The notes under the pieces: model-generated
What the model was told of the DNA's origin: nothing
The model's input: only the letters and a program-made list of their open reading frames with translations
The model's database searches: none
Shown here: positions 26,590 through 38,543 of the stretch, piece after piece
How the letters are laid out: each line of letters begins with the position of its first letter
Numbering within the stretch: the stretch's first letter is position 1
Position numbers and translations under genes: made by a program
DNA from: Cyprinodon diabolis
Lineage: Eukaryota; Chordata; Actinopteri; Cyprinodontiformes; Cyprinodontidae
DNA length: 64,000 nucleotides
Direction of reading: 5' to 3'
Assembly: GCA_030533445.1 (NCBI GenBank)
Contig: CM060082.1
Location: forward strand, 35,341,317 to 35,405,316

Positions 26590-29500
26590 TCCCTTATAGC
26601 TGGTTTTTATTTTTTAGAGTACAAAACATGAACCAAAATCACAAAAATAACATTTACAAAACAGATTATTTAACCGAGGTGACTGACGCAACATAGAAAA
26701 GCATGTCTGAAACAGTGATACTGGTGGGTTTACTTTGAGGTAAGACAGCGAGCGATGTCAGCGGGTAAAAAGGCTTCAGCTTTTTCACTTAGTGCCTTCA
26801 TTCAGTAGTGCTATTCACAACTGGACTTGAACAATATGATGCTTTCCTAACATAGCCACAGTTAGCAGTGATTTAATGCTGTAGTGTCAGAGCTACCCTC
26901 CACCCCTCAAGAAAAAAAAGCCATTATGACATGGACGCTTAAACAGTTAGACATGTTGAACTATACATGGCGCCGCTTTTTGTTTTCCCAATGTTAAGAC
27001 CGTTCCTTAGGCGCACACACACTGGTCCCACTCATTCCCTCTCATCCAACAGGTGCAAACTATCCCCAACTTCTTTGTTCTTTATTAACGAACACTTCTG
27101 GCCGAAATAAAGATCCCAAAGTCTTTTAGACAGAAACATTTCCTAAAAAACATAACACAAAAAAAATGAAACACCCAGGCTGGTAAAGTTGCGGAATGGC
27201 TGTCAGTCAGAGGCACAAACTAAAAGATCCCAACTCTTTTTTTCCCCCTAAAATACAAAAAAAAATACTAAGAGATGCTGCATCAGTTAAAGAAACAATA
27301 AAAACCTAGCGTTACATACCTAAAGCGGTGAAAATGGTGGACTCTGCGTAGAATACGCAGGCACGTTTTTGCAGGAATTCTTTTTTTTTTTTTTCTTCTT
27401 CACATTTATGAGATGGTCACTGGTAATTCAGCATTGCAGATTATTACTCTTTTTTTTTTTAAGTTCCTTTGGACGTGTGCCTTTTATTGACTTTGCATCT
27501 GTCACAGCAGGTAGATCAAGCTAGCATTACTTCATATATCTATATATATATTTATATATTTATATACACACACTCACATGCATTCAACATCATATGTTTC
27601 CTCCAAATAATAATAATAAAAAAAAAATCAGAACTCCCTTTTGACCACTTCAGAGTTTTAGCTATAAAAACCTGCATGAGAGTCCAAAGGTTCGCGTTGG
27701 AGGTTTTCTTTTTTTTGCAGTTTGATGTGAGATATGTGGCTGGGCTGCAGAGGCGCTGATGCTGGCGGGGAGAAGAGAAGAGGGGGCGTGGAATGCATCC
27801 TTGTGGCTATAAGAGGAGAGGGGGATCTCATATGGGATGGACCTGTTCTTCCAAGCCCCCTCCCTGATCGAACAAGCTCTGATCTATGTTAGTTGGGGTT
27901 TAGATTCACATTATGCTGGAAGAAGACTAACTGGCTGCAGACGCTGCTAGGGCAGGTTGCCACCGAGAGCGAAAAACACTGGAGTAGAGTGTGAATGCAT
28001 ATCTACTGCCTTTCCGACCTGCAGGGAGAAGAACGTGCATGGGTTAAATACTGCTTCTTCACATTTTCGACACATTAAATCAACAAGGTATAATGCAGGA
28101 CTATAAAACAGACCATGGGATTCAATATTAATTCCAAATAAATGTCTAACAAGTGTTGCACCAGCTTTTCTCTGTAACTTTAAATGAAATCCAAGGAAAG
28201 CAACTTTCCTCAGAAGTATTAAGTAAAAACAGCCTGATTTTGTCAGTTTGAAAGAAGCTGTTCTGTGTTGCTGAAGCAGCATCATGGCAGTCCCTTCATC
28301 AAGGCGGACATTGGCAGGCCGTGCCCTTCACATTTTGAGTGAATAGATTGGACGTAGCGTTAGACAATTTTTCTTTAACTGATTTTTTTTTTTTTAGTTT
28401 TATAGATAAATGCATAATGGAGACCAGAGAACACAGCAGACGGGTCAGGGAGAAGATGGTGGAGAGGTTTTAATATCCATGGTTTAAAAAACTCACTGCG
28501 CTCTGTTCAAGTATCCATTTGATTTAACATGGACATAAATCTTAGCTTTACACAAGTGCAACCAAAAGACAGGAAAAAAGATTTATTCTGGCTAAGGAAT
28601 TAGAACAGTTTGTGTTCCACCAAATAATTTTCATGTTGATGCACTGATTTGAACTTTGTTCCACTTTCAATCCGATTCAGATACTTTAATTTGTTTATCT
28701 GCTGATTCTGATGCTTTTCTGATTCCAGAACTCTGTGTGCTGTAATGTTATCATAACTACTGTTGATTTTTTAATAGGCTGTCATAAACCTCTCTATACG
28801 AGCCAAATGGTATGAATGAATGTGAACATGTGAAAGGTCAAAAAGGGAGGTATAAAAATGGAAAACCGTGTTAAGAGGGCAAACTCCACCGTGAAAACAA
28901 ACATCTAGCTGAAAGTGTTGAGTCTGGCTATAATGCAGGAGTCTTCAACGTTTTCCAGGCCAAGGACCCCCAAACTGATGGCGAGATGGAGCGGGGACCC
29001 CCTAATTATATACATTGTATGAAATTGTGTTATATCTAACTGGTCCTATAGTCAATCTATTACAGATGAGTCATGTAACGAAAGTATTTTCTCCCTGGGA
29101 TTATAAAAGTACTTCTGATTCTGATTCCCTGTAGATGGGACAGGTGTTGTGAATGAAACGGTGCCCAGCTTGAAAGAGCTCCTGTGTGTCGCTGAATGTG
29201 TGCATTGATGACTGAAAGACATCTTCTGCCTCCATTTATCTGTTTACTACAGTGTGTTGAATTTATGTTAATGTTTATTTAAAGACATTTCAATTAGTGG
29301 AAAAAACTTTCATAACCCCCATGCAGTACCTCTGTGGACCCCCTAGGGGTCGCGGACCCCCTGTTGAAGACCTCCACTGTTGTAATTAAATTAAAGGCAG
29401 AATGCAGGGTAAACTTTATTGCTTTTCAAAAAATTTTTTAGCTTGACCTAAACCTATTAGAAATAAAGATAGACTGAATACATCAGCCTGTTTTCATTAA

Positions 29501-29727
29501 TAGACAGTCTAGAATTTTCTTCAATATCATGACCAATTGGATCGTAATATTGGATCGGTGCATCTCTATTTTTTTAAGTTCTTTGTAAAAAAAAATAAAA
29601 TAAAAATTCATCTGCACCAACCGGCTGTGCTGTATTTAAGCATTGGAGGCTAAAATGCAGTTTGCTTTTCTAGCACTGGAGAGTCAGAGGAATGTAAGGC
29701 GTACATTGCACTCACGTTTTCATCTCT
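26590..29727 (-). other. probable long 3'UTR of FAM168B
   Basis: The sequence downstream of the FAM168B stop has no other gene for 3 kb, and a minus-strand AATAAA lies at 26606-26611. Human FAM168B also has a multi-kilobase 3'UTR. The extent is inferred. A TIR element at 28936-29377 interrupts it. Confidence 0.45.
28936..29377. mobile_element. MITE with GGAGTCTTCAAC-type ends
   Basis: The left end CAGGAGTCTTCAACGTTTTC is mirrored by the right end, whose reverse complement reads GTGGAGGTCTTCAACAGGG. Next to the ends are reciprocal AAGGACCCCC and GCGGACCCCCTG blocks. No coding frame. Confidence 0.65.
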
Positions 29728-32700
29728 TCACCACTGCGGGGGCACATAACTGTAGCTGGGGGTGCCAGGGGGCCGATATGTGGGCATCGTTACTTGATGG
29801 TGGGCGACGGGTGCTGGTGATGGACTTGTCAGAAAAGTTCCTGTGAAGCAGCACAAACAGGTTTTAGTTCTGATTTGGATACAAACGAATGATCATCATC
29901 AGGTGGAGCTCACCTGCTGACATGGCCATGGTTGTGCCTGCTACCATCCCCATGGTTACGCCGTTGTGGCGAGAATGAGGGATATGCGGGGCGTACATAG
30001 CTGCGGGCATCCCGTTGGGCTGGACCACTGTTGTGTGATGGATGACATGAGGCGGAGCAGCGTACAGCGGCTGTGTGTAATACGTGCCTTGTTGTTGTGA
30101 AGGTATTAGTGCCTGGATCACAGAGGAACAACAGTAAGTGAACTTTATCAGAGATAACGGGTTAAATCAGTTCCCGCGTCCTTAAGCTAACTCACTGACC
30201 TGTGCGTAAGGGCTCTGTTGGGGATAGGTGCTCCTGACAGGGTAAACAGCAGTGGGGTAAGGGTTGGGAGAGGAGGAGTAAGGAGGGACGGTTCCCGTGT
30301 TGGGAGAGCAGGACATTTTGAAAGCGGTCCCAGTAGCATAGCCTGAGGACAGGAAACACTTCTGTTATTGTTTACTGCAGTTTGGAGCGGGATGAGCTCT
30401 GGGAGCGTAACCACGGGAACGCACACACACTGGGTGGTCTAACCTTTGAAGCCTAGTGGTATCACACCAGTTCATCCCAAGTTATTCATAATAATAATAT
30501 TCTAACATATATACAGCACTTTTTGTAAATTTTAAAGTCCTTTTACTATAACTGATTTTCATTCCTACTACAGTTAATTTGCAAAGGAAACATCCACATG
30601 AAGAAATCATTTCTTCTTTGACAAAAAAAGAAATACACCTATTAAATAAATGTAACAGAGTTGTTTTTTTAATAGGTGATTTACGGTTTAAAGCTACAGT
30701 GTGTAATTTTCAGAGACATCTAACGTCCAGACTGCAGAAACATGAACATCTCCCCCCCACCGCTTCTCCCCCCCAACAGTACGGCGAGCGTTACGGGACA
30801 AAATGTCTTCCACGACGTCCGCATCACCTACCTTCTCAAGTGATGAGGTTTGTTTACATAGATAATTTTACAGATAGTATTCTCAGGCATAATCCTGCCA
30901 TCTATTGTTCAGTACCGTCTCAGTTCATCTCTCTCAACTTGCCGTAGTTACTTTCGAGCGTAATGGGCGATCTCGCAATCGCTAGTTTGTTGGCTCTGCG
31001 CTGCCGTAGCGCAAAGATGTCTGCCTCCATGTCTGCGAGACCCGCTCCTGTGTAATTATAAATAACGAATTCTAAGGCAACGCAAATATTAAGGTTAAGA
31101 GGCTGAGCTCGTAGATGATGATAAATAACATAGTTATGTATAATATATTACATTTCTGACTGTATATCCCTGTAATTATTACACACTGTAGCTTTAAAGT
31201 CGAACACTTTGGGATCAATTTGCTTTTAATATATATATCAGGGCCAAGACTTTAACACGTTAATTTCTATTAATATTTAGAAACATTTCAACTAGGGCTG
31301 CAACTAACGATTATTTAAAAAAATCGATGAATCGGCCGATTATTTTTTCGATTAATCAATGAATCGGATAAAATATATTTTTTATATTAACCTCTTTATT
31401 CCAAAATAAACATTTTAGACAGAACAAACAAGCACACAAGTACAGGTTGCTCATTAACTGTACTGGTGCAATATGAAAAATAAATGTTTGTGTTAAAACT
31501 ATGGAAACTTACATGAGAAATGTACCGTAGCTGTACATCCACAAAATATAGGGTACTTTGTTTCATAAAGCGCAAAAAAAGACATTTTTGTTTTTAAAAG
31601 CCCCTAAGGGGTTCAAACAATAGGCCCCCCCCATTTCAACAAATGAGTTTTTTTTAGACTAGAAGAGTTCTGCCTTTTAAGACAGGAAAGTATAGCAGTT
31701 AAAGTTGCTACTGGAGAAAATACTTAACCATAGATAAAAAATAGCCCTGTGATTCAAATTATAAATTGTATTTTGGAATAAAAATGAGAGAACTAGGGGT
31801 GCTAAAAAACACATCCTCCAAAGACAGATATTTACATGGAAATGTGGCATATAATTAATTGACATATTACTGATCTTGCTGGATTTTATTCTGCTTTACT
31901 TCCATAAATTGCAGGATCTTCTTTACTTTATCTTTGCCAGAAGATTTAAACTTTAAAAGCCTTGCCCTCATAATTTGCAAGGTAATTTCTTTATAAAGAA
32001 AATATAAACGCTGCTAAAGCTAATTCAAATGAAATTAAAAGTAAAATAAGTAGCCAACCTTATCACTGTCTGTAACCTACTAACACGGTAAGGAAAGCAT
32101 CAGATGAGCTACCTGAGAAACTAACGTTACGTTTCCCCACTTTAAAACGAAACAAACATTGTTACTCATCCTGCTGATCAGCTCTCTTCACTGCCATCGA
32201 AGGCTCCAGCATGTTTTCTTTTCAGGTGCTGCATCATAACAGTGGTGCTTCCGTGCCATGTTCATTTGTTTTTACAAAAGTTGCATGTTACGACTTTTTT
32301 CACTTTACAAAGCGCAGGCTATTTTAATTATTGCGATCAATTTGCGCCGTCAATCCCGGCGCATGCGCGCTTCATTTGCAGTCTGGACGCTGAAGGTAAA
32401 CCTCATGCGGCTCTGACTGCAGCGCTGAGAGGGACTCCTGCGGGAGAACGGGGGATGGGGGAGGCGCCCCATGGCAGCAGCTGCCGACGGCGGCGGATGA
32501 CGCATTAATCGCTCGACATAACTAATCGATGATGAAATTCGTTGCCAACGCTTTTAAAAGTCGATCTTTATCGATTTTATCGATTCGTTGTTGCAGCCCT
32601 AATTTCAACACATTCAAAAAAAACGCATTGCATTTTCTTATATACACACAATATATGTTTAACTCATAAAATGCATGTAAATACCTTTTATAATAAATAC

Positions 32701-35369
32701 AATTCTTACATCGAGTTATCCCTGGAACTATACTAAACTGCATTAAGTAATTTCAGTCTATGTTTTATTTTTATTTTTTACAGTACTTAGTTAACCTATT
32801 TGAAAACCACTGGGGGGAAAAATGTCCTGTAGTGTTTCAAAGGCAAAAAAGGCCCCTCATAATATGGTGGCAAAGTTAACTTCATCTTTTCAGATTGATT
32901 ATTATTTTGAAAAAAATTTATTATTATTCTTTTCTTTATTATTCATTTTTTATGTTACTTATTAATAAAGTTATATTTTTTTTACATCTGGAAGCCACCT
33001 TATATTAAAACTTGCAATAAATAACTTCCGTAATATAATATAAAACATCTTTTTAACTAGAAAAATATGGTTTAAGTTTTTATAGTTTTTGTTTTATATA
33101 ATACAACAATGCATGTAAATACAGTTATTTATCTTTTGGTTTTATTAAGCTTAACAATAGGCTACATGAGACCCTAAACACAGGGGTTGGTTTATTTTTC
33201 TGTCCCCCTTAGCTCAGCTCTCAGTCTCCACCGCTTCCCGCATTGTTACCAAAGTTAGCTAGCAGAGTCTCTAGTCAACAGAGTCATTATGTCCACTAGA
33301 CACATCATTGCAGGGGGAGAAAGGCACAGCATTTCTAAGCTGATGGAGCTAAATGTTCTGAAAAAAAAAAACACGTAGATATTCATTGTGGTAGAACCGT
33401 TAGTATGAGCTACATTAAGAAGTGATTAGAGGCAGAGCAGGCTGTGAGGCGACAAACTGAACTAGCTGTAGATGAAAGAATTAGCAGATTTAATTAAGAA
33501 GTAAGAACTTTGTCAGCATAAAGTCTAATATAATGAAAAGGAGGGATGTTTTATGCAGGAAGGGTGGAAAGCTACACGTTTTTATTTACCCTTGTCAAAT
33601 ACAGTGATGACCAGAGGACGCCAGAATTAGCTGACTCATGTTTTACTCACGTAAAAGTAGAAGTTATCATTTACAAAAATACTTAATAATTGACAGTTTG
33701 GGGAAAAGGCTGCTCAAACTGGCCTTCTAGATATTTATTAAATGTTTAAACTAGTGCTGTCAAAATTATCACGTTATTATCGCGTTAACGCGAGGCCATT
33801 TTAATGCCGATAATTTTTTTAACGTGAGATTAACGCTATGTGGTTTTATGGTACAATTTTCCCCCAGTCTATGCATTTTCCATAGGCTTCGAGAGCGGAG
33901 TTCCTCAAGGGGAAAAGACGCTCATACACTGGTTGGCGCTAGTGCCTTTTCTTTAAGCCCCACCACCAACAAACAAGTTGAGTGTCTGGTGCCTAGTAGC
34001 AACCTGAAATACGCTGAGAAAACAGATTACTGAGGTGAAATTGAATCTGCTACGGCACTCTTGCTGTCTGTGTACGCCACAGGTCAGTATCGTGTGTGTG
34101 TGTGTGTTTGTGTGTGTGTGGGTGGGTGTGTGTGTGTTCTCATTTTTGTTAAGAGGCTGAAAAGTAACTTTCTAGAGCATAGACTACCTCCATCTAGTGA
34201 TGTCGGTCTATTGATTTTGATGTATTGATTGAAAATTGTTCATTATTATCTTGGTTAATTAACATCTAATGTTAACTCTACTACATTTTATAGCAGTAGG
34301 GTAAAATGCTTGTCTTTGTTCAAAAGACTGTATTGACTGTAAAGACTGTCTTTTACATCAGCCTGTTTTCAGGGCCTTTTTTTGCCTACATATTTGTTAT
34401 TTTTTGCTACATGCCTCCCCATCTTCTTGCCATATGTTTCTATGGCATAAATCAGTATCTGTGAACTGTTTTCATAAAAAAAAGAACATTGGCACAAACA
34501 TAGCCTGTATGTATTTTTTGTATGTCATCGAGAGTATTTAAATGATTTTCAATCAGAAAAAAAATGTGTGATTAAAATGCGATTAATCGCAAGTTAACTT
34601 AGGCATTGATGCGATTAATCGCGATTAAAAAATTGTTTATTGATTAACAGCACTAGTTTAAATATTCTTAAAATGAAATAATCATGCAGACAAACAAGAT
34701 TGTATAAAATACAGAATATTAAGCCTGCAAGTAACGCTTAGTTTGCAAATTGATTAGTCTGTAATTTATTTTTTTCACTTAATCGATTAATAAATTGAAA
34801 GCCAAAAATTCCTTAAATATGAATTTTTACAAAATTAAACCTGACGAAACGAAAACATTTCCACTTCTGGATTTCAGAACAGAGTATATTAACAGATGAA
34901 AAAGTTTTTTGTTTTTTTTTATCTTAATTGCAAAATGTTTTTATATTTTTTTACAAATTTGATATAATTGCTGCTCCAAGTGGGTCGCTCTGTCAGCTAA
35001 AGGTATGTTTTAGAGTTTCCAGTTCCACTAAGGCAGACGTCTGTAGATCTTTATGTCAAGAAACAGTGACATTAAGACTAATTATAAAGGAAGGACAAAA
35101 AAAATTGAAGGTTAGATTCGGTTTCTCACCACTGTGGAAGGCTGGATTGGCTCCTGCATAAACATTTGGACTGTATGCAGGCGCAGCAGTCGCGTAGCCG
35201 ACATGGAATCCAGCAGCTGCAGCCAAACAGATAAAATAGATAAGGTTGACTGTTATAAATCTGTGCCATTTCATAGCATGCATTGGTATTAGAAATTACC
35301 TGGATAGCTCAAACCCTTGGTGTTGGGGAAGGGGACCCCTGTTGGTGCAGGGCTGTAGACAGGGTTCAT
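29728..35369 (-). CDS. fam168b: FAM168B (MANI)
   Basis: Myelin-associated neurite-outgrowth inhibitor, a small proline/tyrosine-rich membrane-associated protein of neurons. Five coding exons: 35300-35369 ([19 protein letters not shown]), 35130-35216 ([20 protein letters not shown]), 30200-30342 ([20 protein letters not shown]), 29914-30112 ([37 protein letters not shown]) and 29728-29840 (ending [12 protein letters not shown] and stop). The total is 203 aa, against 195 in human FAM168B; it is closer to FAM168B than to FAM168A in each block. The ATG exon begins at about 35391 with 22 bases of 5'UTR, so a non-coding first exon lies upstream. Exon 4 begins ALIPSQQQ, an insertion absent from the human protein as I recall it. 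Intron 2 is nearly 4.8 kb and packed with hAT elements. Confidence 0.95.
30692..31193. mobile_element. MITE with TTAA target duplication
   Basis: The inverted ends AGCTACAGTGTGTAATTTT and ATTACACACTGTAGCT are flanked by TTAA on both sides (30688-30691, 31194-31197). This fits the piggyBac or Kolobok type. It lies in FAM168B intron 2. Confidence 0.7.
31293..32601 (-). mobile_element. hAT-type element, 1.3 kb, with perfect 8-bp TSD
   Basis: The left terminus TAGGGCTGCAACTAACGATT and right terminus ATTCGTTGTTGCAGCCCTA are inverted. Identical ATTTCAAC flanks (31285-31292, 32602-32609) prove the limits. The interior near the right end encodes a decayed BED zinc finger on the minus strand; the rest of the transposase is missing, so this is an internal deletion derivative. 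Confidence 0.9.
32187..32310 (-). pseudogene. BED zinc-finger remnant of a hAT transposase
   Basis: The minus frame reads [13 protein letters not shown], a stop, then [19 protein letters not shown]. The Cys-x2-Cys and His-x4-His ligands of a BED finger are intact. One internal stop shows decay. Confidence 0.75.
32688..33115 (+). repeat. duplicated segment, copy 1 (partner at 37713-38130)
   Basis: About 420 bases aligned in order with 37713-38130: TTATCCCTGGAACTATACTA, TTAACCTATTTGAAAACCAC, AAAAAAGGCCCCTCATAA, TTATGTTACTTATTAATAAA and TAGAAAAATATGGTTTAAG. It includes a pyrimidine tract plus CAG (32783) and a decayed frame matching the possible last exon in copy 2. Confidence 0.9.
33752..34655. 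mobile_element. hAT-type MITE with 8-bp TSD
   Basis: The termini TAGTGCTGTCAAAATTATC and GATTAACAGCACTA are inverted, with repeated GCGATTAATCGC-type blocks inside. The flanks GTTTAAAC and GTTTAAAT match at 7 of 8. A (GT)n tract runs at about 34091-34136. No coding frame. Confidence 0.8.
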
Positions 35370-36229
35370 GATGCTGGTCCGATTACAGTTGCTGCATTCA
35401 AAAATAGATTTAAGATACAAGTTAGGAGAAGCATTACAAAGGTAAAAATCAAATCATGAAAAAAATCCTCAATTGCAAAGATTTGTTTTTTTATTTTTCA
35501 GATTGACAATTTTAGCACAAATGTGTGTCGAGAAGTGTTATTTCATTGGACTGTAGCCCTTTGAAATGTAAAAACATGGATTTTAACTTTATATTCAATC
35601 GGCTTGTAGCTCATGATAACTTCTGCTCTGAGAAAACATATTACAACATAATTATGTCAGTATGATTATAAAACACAACTAAATTTATTTAAGACTGGCA
35701 TCCATTTTTTATAATTATAAATAACCACAAAAGGTTCATTTTTAATGTTTCTAGTCTGTGCTTTGCTGCCCTCTGGTGGTGATGTTGAAAACACAATTAC
35801 ATCACTTTTACAAAAAAGCATATTCGATAAAAACTGAGTCAAAAGAACATTTAATATTATTAATGTGGATTGGATGGGAAAGTAAAAACAAAAATAAGAT
35901 TTGAGCATAAAACTTAAAAAAAAAATATTTTAAAAAAAGCATCTTTATAAAAAAAGCTACAACAGTCAAAATAGTTCAACATTATTTGGCGGTATTCAAG
36001 CTAATTGAATGTCTTTTTACTTAATGACTAAGGAGGTGGTTTTTTATTTTTTACATTTACAATTTTTTTCAGTTACAAACATGTAAGTCTAATTAAGCAA
36101 TAATTCTGTTTTTGTTTCAAATCTGTCCTATGCACATCCATGTCGGACTTGGTGTGCACCGCTGAATCAGTCGTCAGGTGTCTGTAGTGCGAACTGGGAA
36201 GATGGCAACCTCACTTTATGCGCAGGAAT

Positions 36230-36640
36230 TCCGTAACATCCCGTCGCTTTGTTATCGTTAAGCTAGCTTAGCTCGCATATTTTTAATCACACAAAAGCCA
36301 CCGCTACCACAGCGCACCCGTGCCTCGCATGTTTTTCTCGGATGTCCCGTCTGATCTAAAGATCACCGGAGGCTCCGCGCTGAGCTACGGGACGGTCCCC
36401 GGCCAGCACGCAGACGGGACGGGCTTGTCAAGAGGGCCGCGCTGCTCCCGGCCGGACAGGAGGCAGGAAGACGGGCAGGCAACCGAGACAGCTGTGCTCT
36501 GCACTGACGGACTCCGTCCCAAACATTACGCACAACTCTCAAATCTTACTCTTCTTTTTAAACACAAGCCTTTTAAAAACTTACTGTTAACCGTTTTCCG
36601 CCGTGTATTTGTTCCTTGCCTCGGTCCTCTGCTATTAAAT
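36230..36640 (-). promoter_or_regulatory. probable FAM168B promoter / CpG-rich first exon
   Basis: This is a GC- and CpG-dense block (CGGAGGCTCCGCGCTGAGC, GACGGTCCCCGGCCAGCACG, GGCCGCGCTGC) about 1 kb upstream of the ATG exon, in an otherwise AT-rich area. Its position fits the non-coding first exon required by the splice acceptor before the ATG exon. Confidence 0.45.
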
Positions 36641-37335
36641 TAAAACTGAGCTAGCTGCTGTTTTGTCCCCAGATGCTTTGCTTAACTCTTTTGAGCACCG
36701 CGCGTCACTTCCGTGTATGCTTGGTCACGTGGTTTCCATAGCACATTTCATCGCTGCATTGGCTTCGCCTAACCTAGCAAAAACGATGCGCCAGCGCGTC
36801 CGCCATATTGAGAGTGGCCAGTTCATCATGGAAAGCCTGAAAACTGACTTAACCTGAGCAAAGAAACAATTTACTTTACCTGGATTTAATGAATATATTT
36901 TTTTGTAGTAATATGTGTTAATGTTAGTATATATATTGTAAATGTATCCATGATGATGCAGACAGTTTATTGATATAATTCATTGATACGTAATTGATAT
37001 ATGTATATATAGTTACTTACATTTCATATTAATTATTGTAAACATGATTGTATCTTTATATTGTTTTATTGAGTGACACATGGTTTGATTTATTTATGAT
37101 TATTCTCATGATTATATCTAAGCTTGTTCTTGCGCTGTTTTGAGAAGACGTTATTTCACCAACGTCCGTCTTGGGTTATCATGGAAACAAACACCGACGT
37201 CCGTCTTTCATGGAAATCAACGGAGGTTTTTCACATTACTCACAAACATTATAAGCTGAAGTTTGTTGAGTAAAAACCAAGGACAGCATCAAGGACAATC
37301 ACCTTTTAATTCACGGATAATTCCCTCATTGTGGC
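36641..37335. other. gap with YY1-type promoter motif
   Basis: At 36800-36809, CCGCCATATT matches the YY1 core on the plus strand. An E-box TCACGTGG lies near 36724. The rest is AT-rich. It may be the start of the candidate small gene that follows, but I see no TATA box. Confidence 0.35.
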
Positions 37336-37928
<593 letters not shown>

Positions 37929-38543
37929 AGATATTATTATTATTTTCTTTATTATTAATTTTTATGTTACTTATTAATAAAGTTATAATTTTTTACAACC
38001 GGAAACCACCTTATATTAAGACTTGTAATAAATAACTTCCGTAACATAATATAAAATATTTTTTTATCTAGAAAAATATGGTTTAAGTTTTTAATGTTTT
38101 TGTTTTGTATAATGAAACAATGCATTTAATTTTGAAAACGTAAAAAAAATGTGAGCTCACGACTATGACAGCTATGCGGTCCTGAAAGATCAATATAAAA
38201 AACACAAACAGATTTTAGCCCGTATTTATTCGAAGTGTTATTTACTCCGGTATCTTTCGTGACGTTAAAGGTGCTTAATATATTCGAGATTTTTATATTT
38301 AAATTGTTTTAATTTATTCGACAACGCTGCGTGTGTCGTAGTTGCTCTTCCAGGACCTTGACGCATCGCTTCTATTCAGCCATTGAAGTGGGAAGAGCAG
38401 GGACTATGCTCATGGCTTAACTGCGACCTGTTTGCGGTTTTACAGGTAAAAATGACGCCGTTTCTGTCATTATAGGGGTCGTCCTACAGCACACGGTGAA
38501 ACTCTTCGGTTGGCCGTTTTCGTCGGTGAGCTGCACAGACCCA

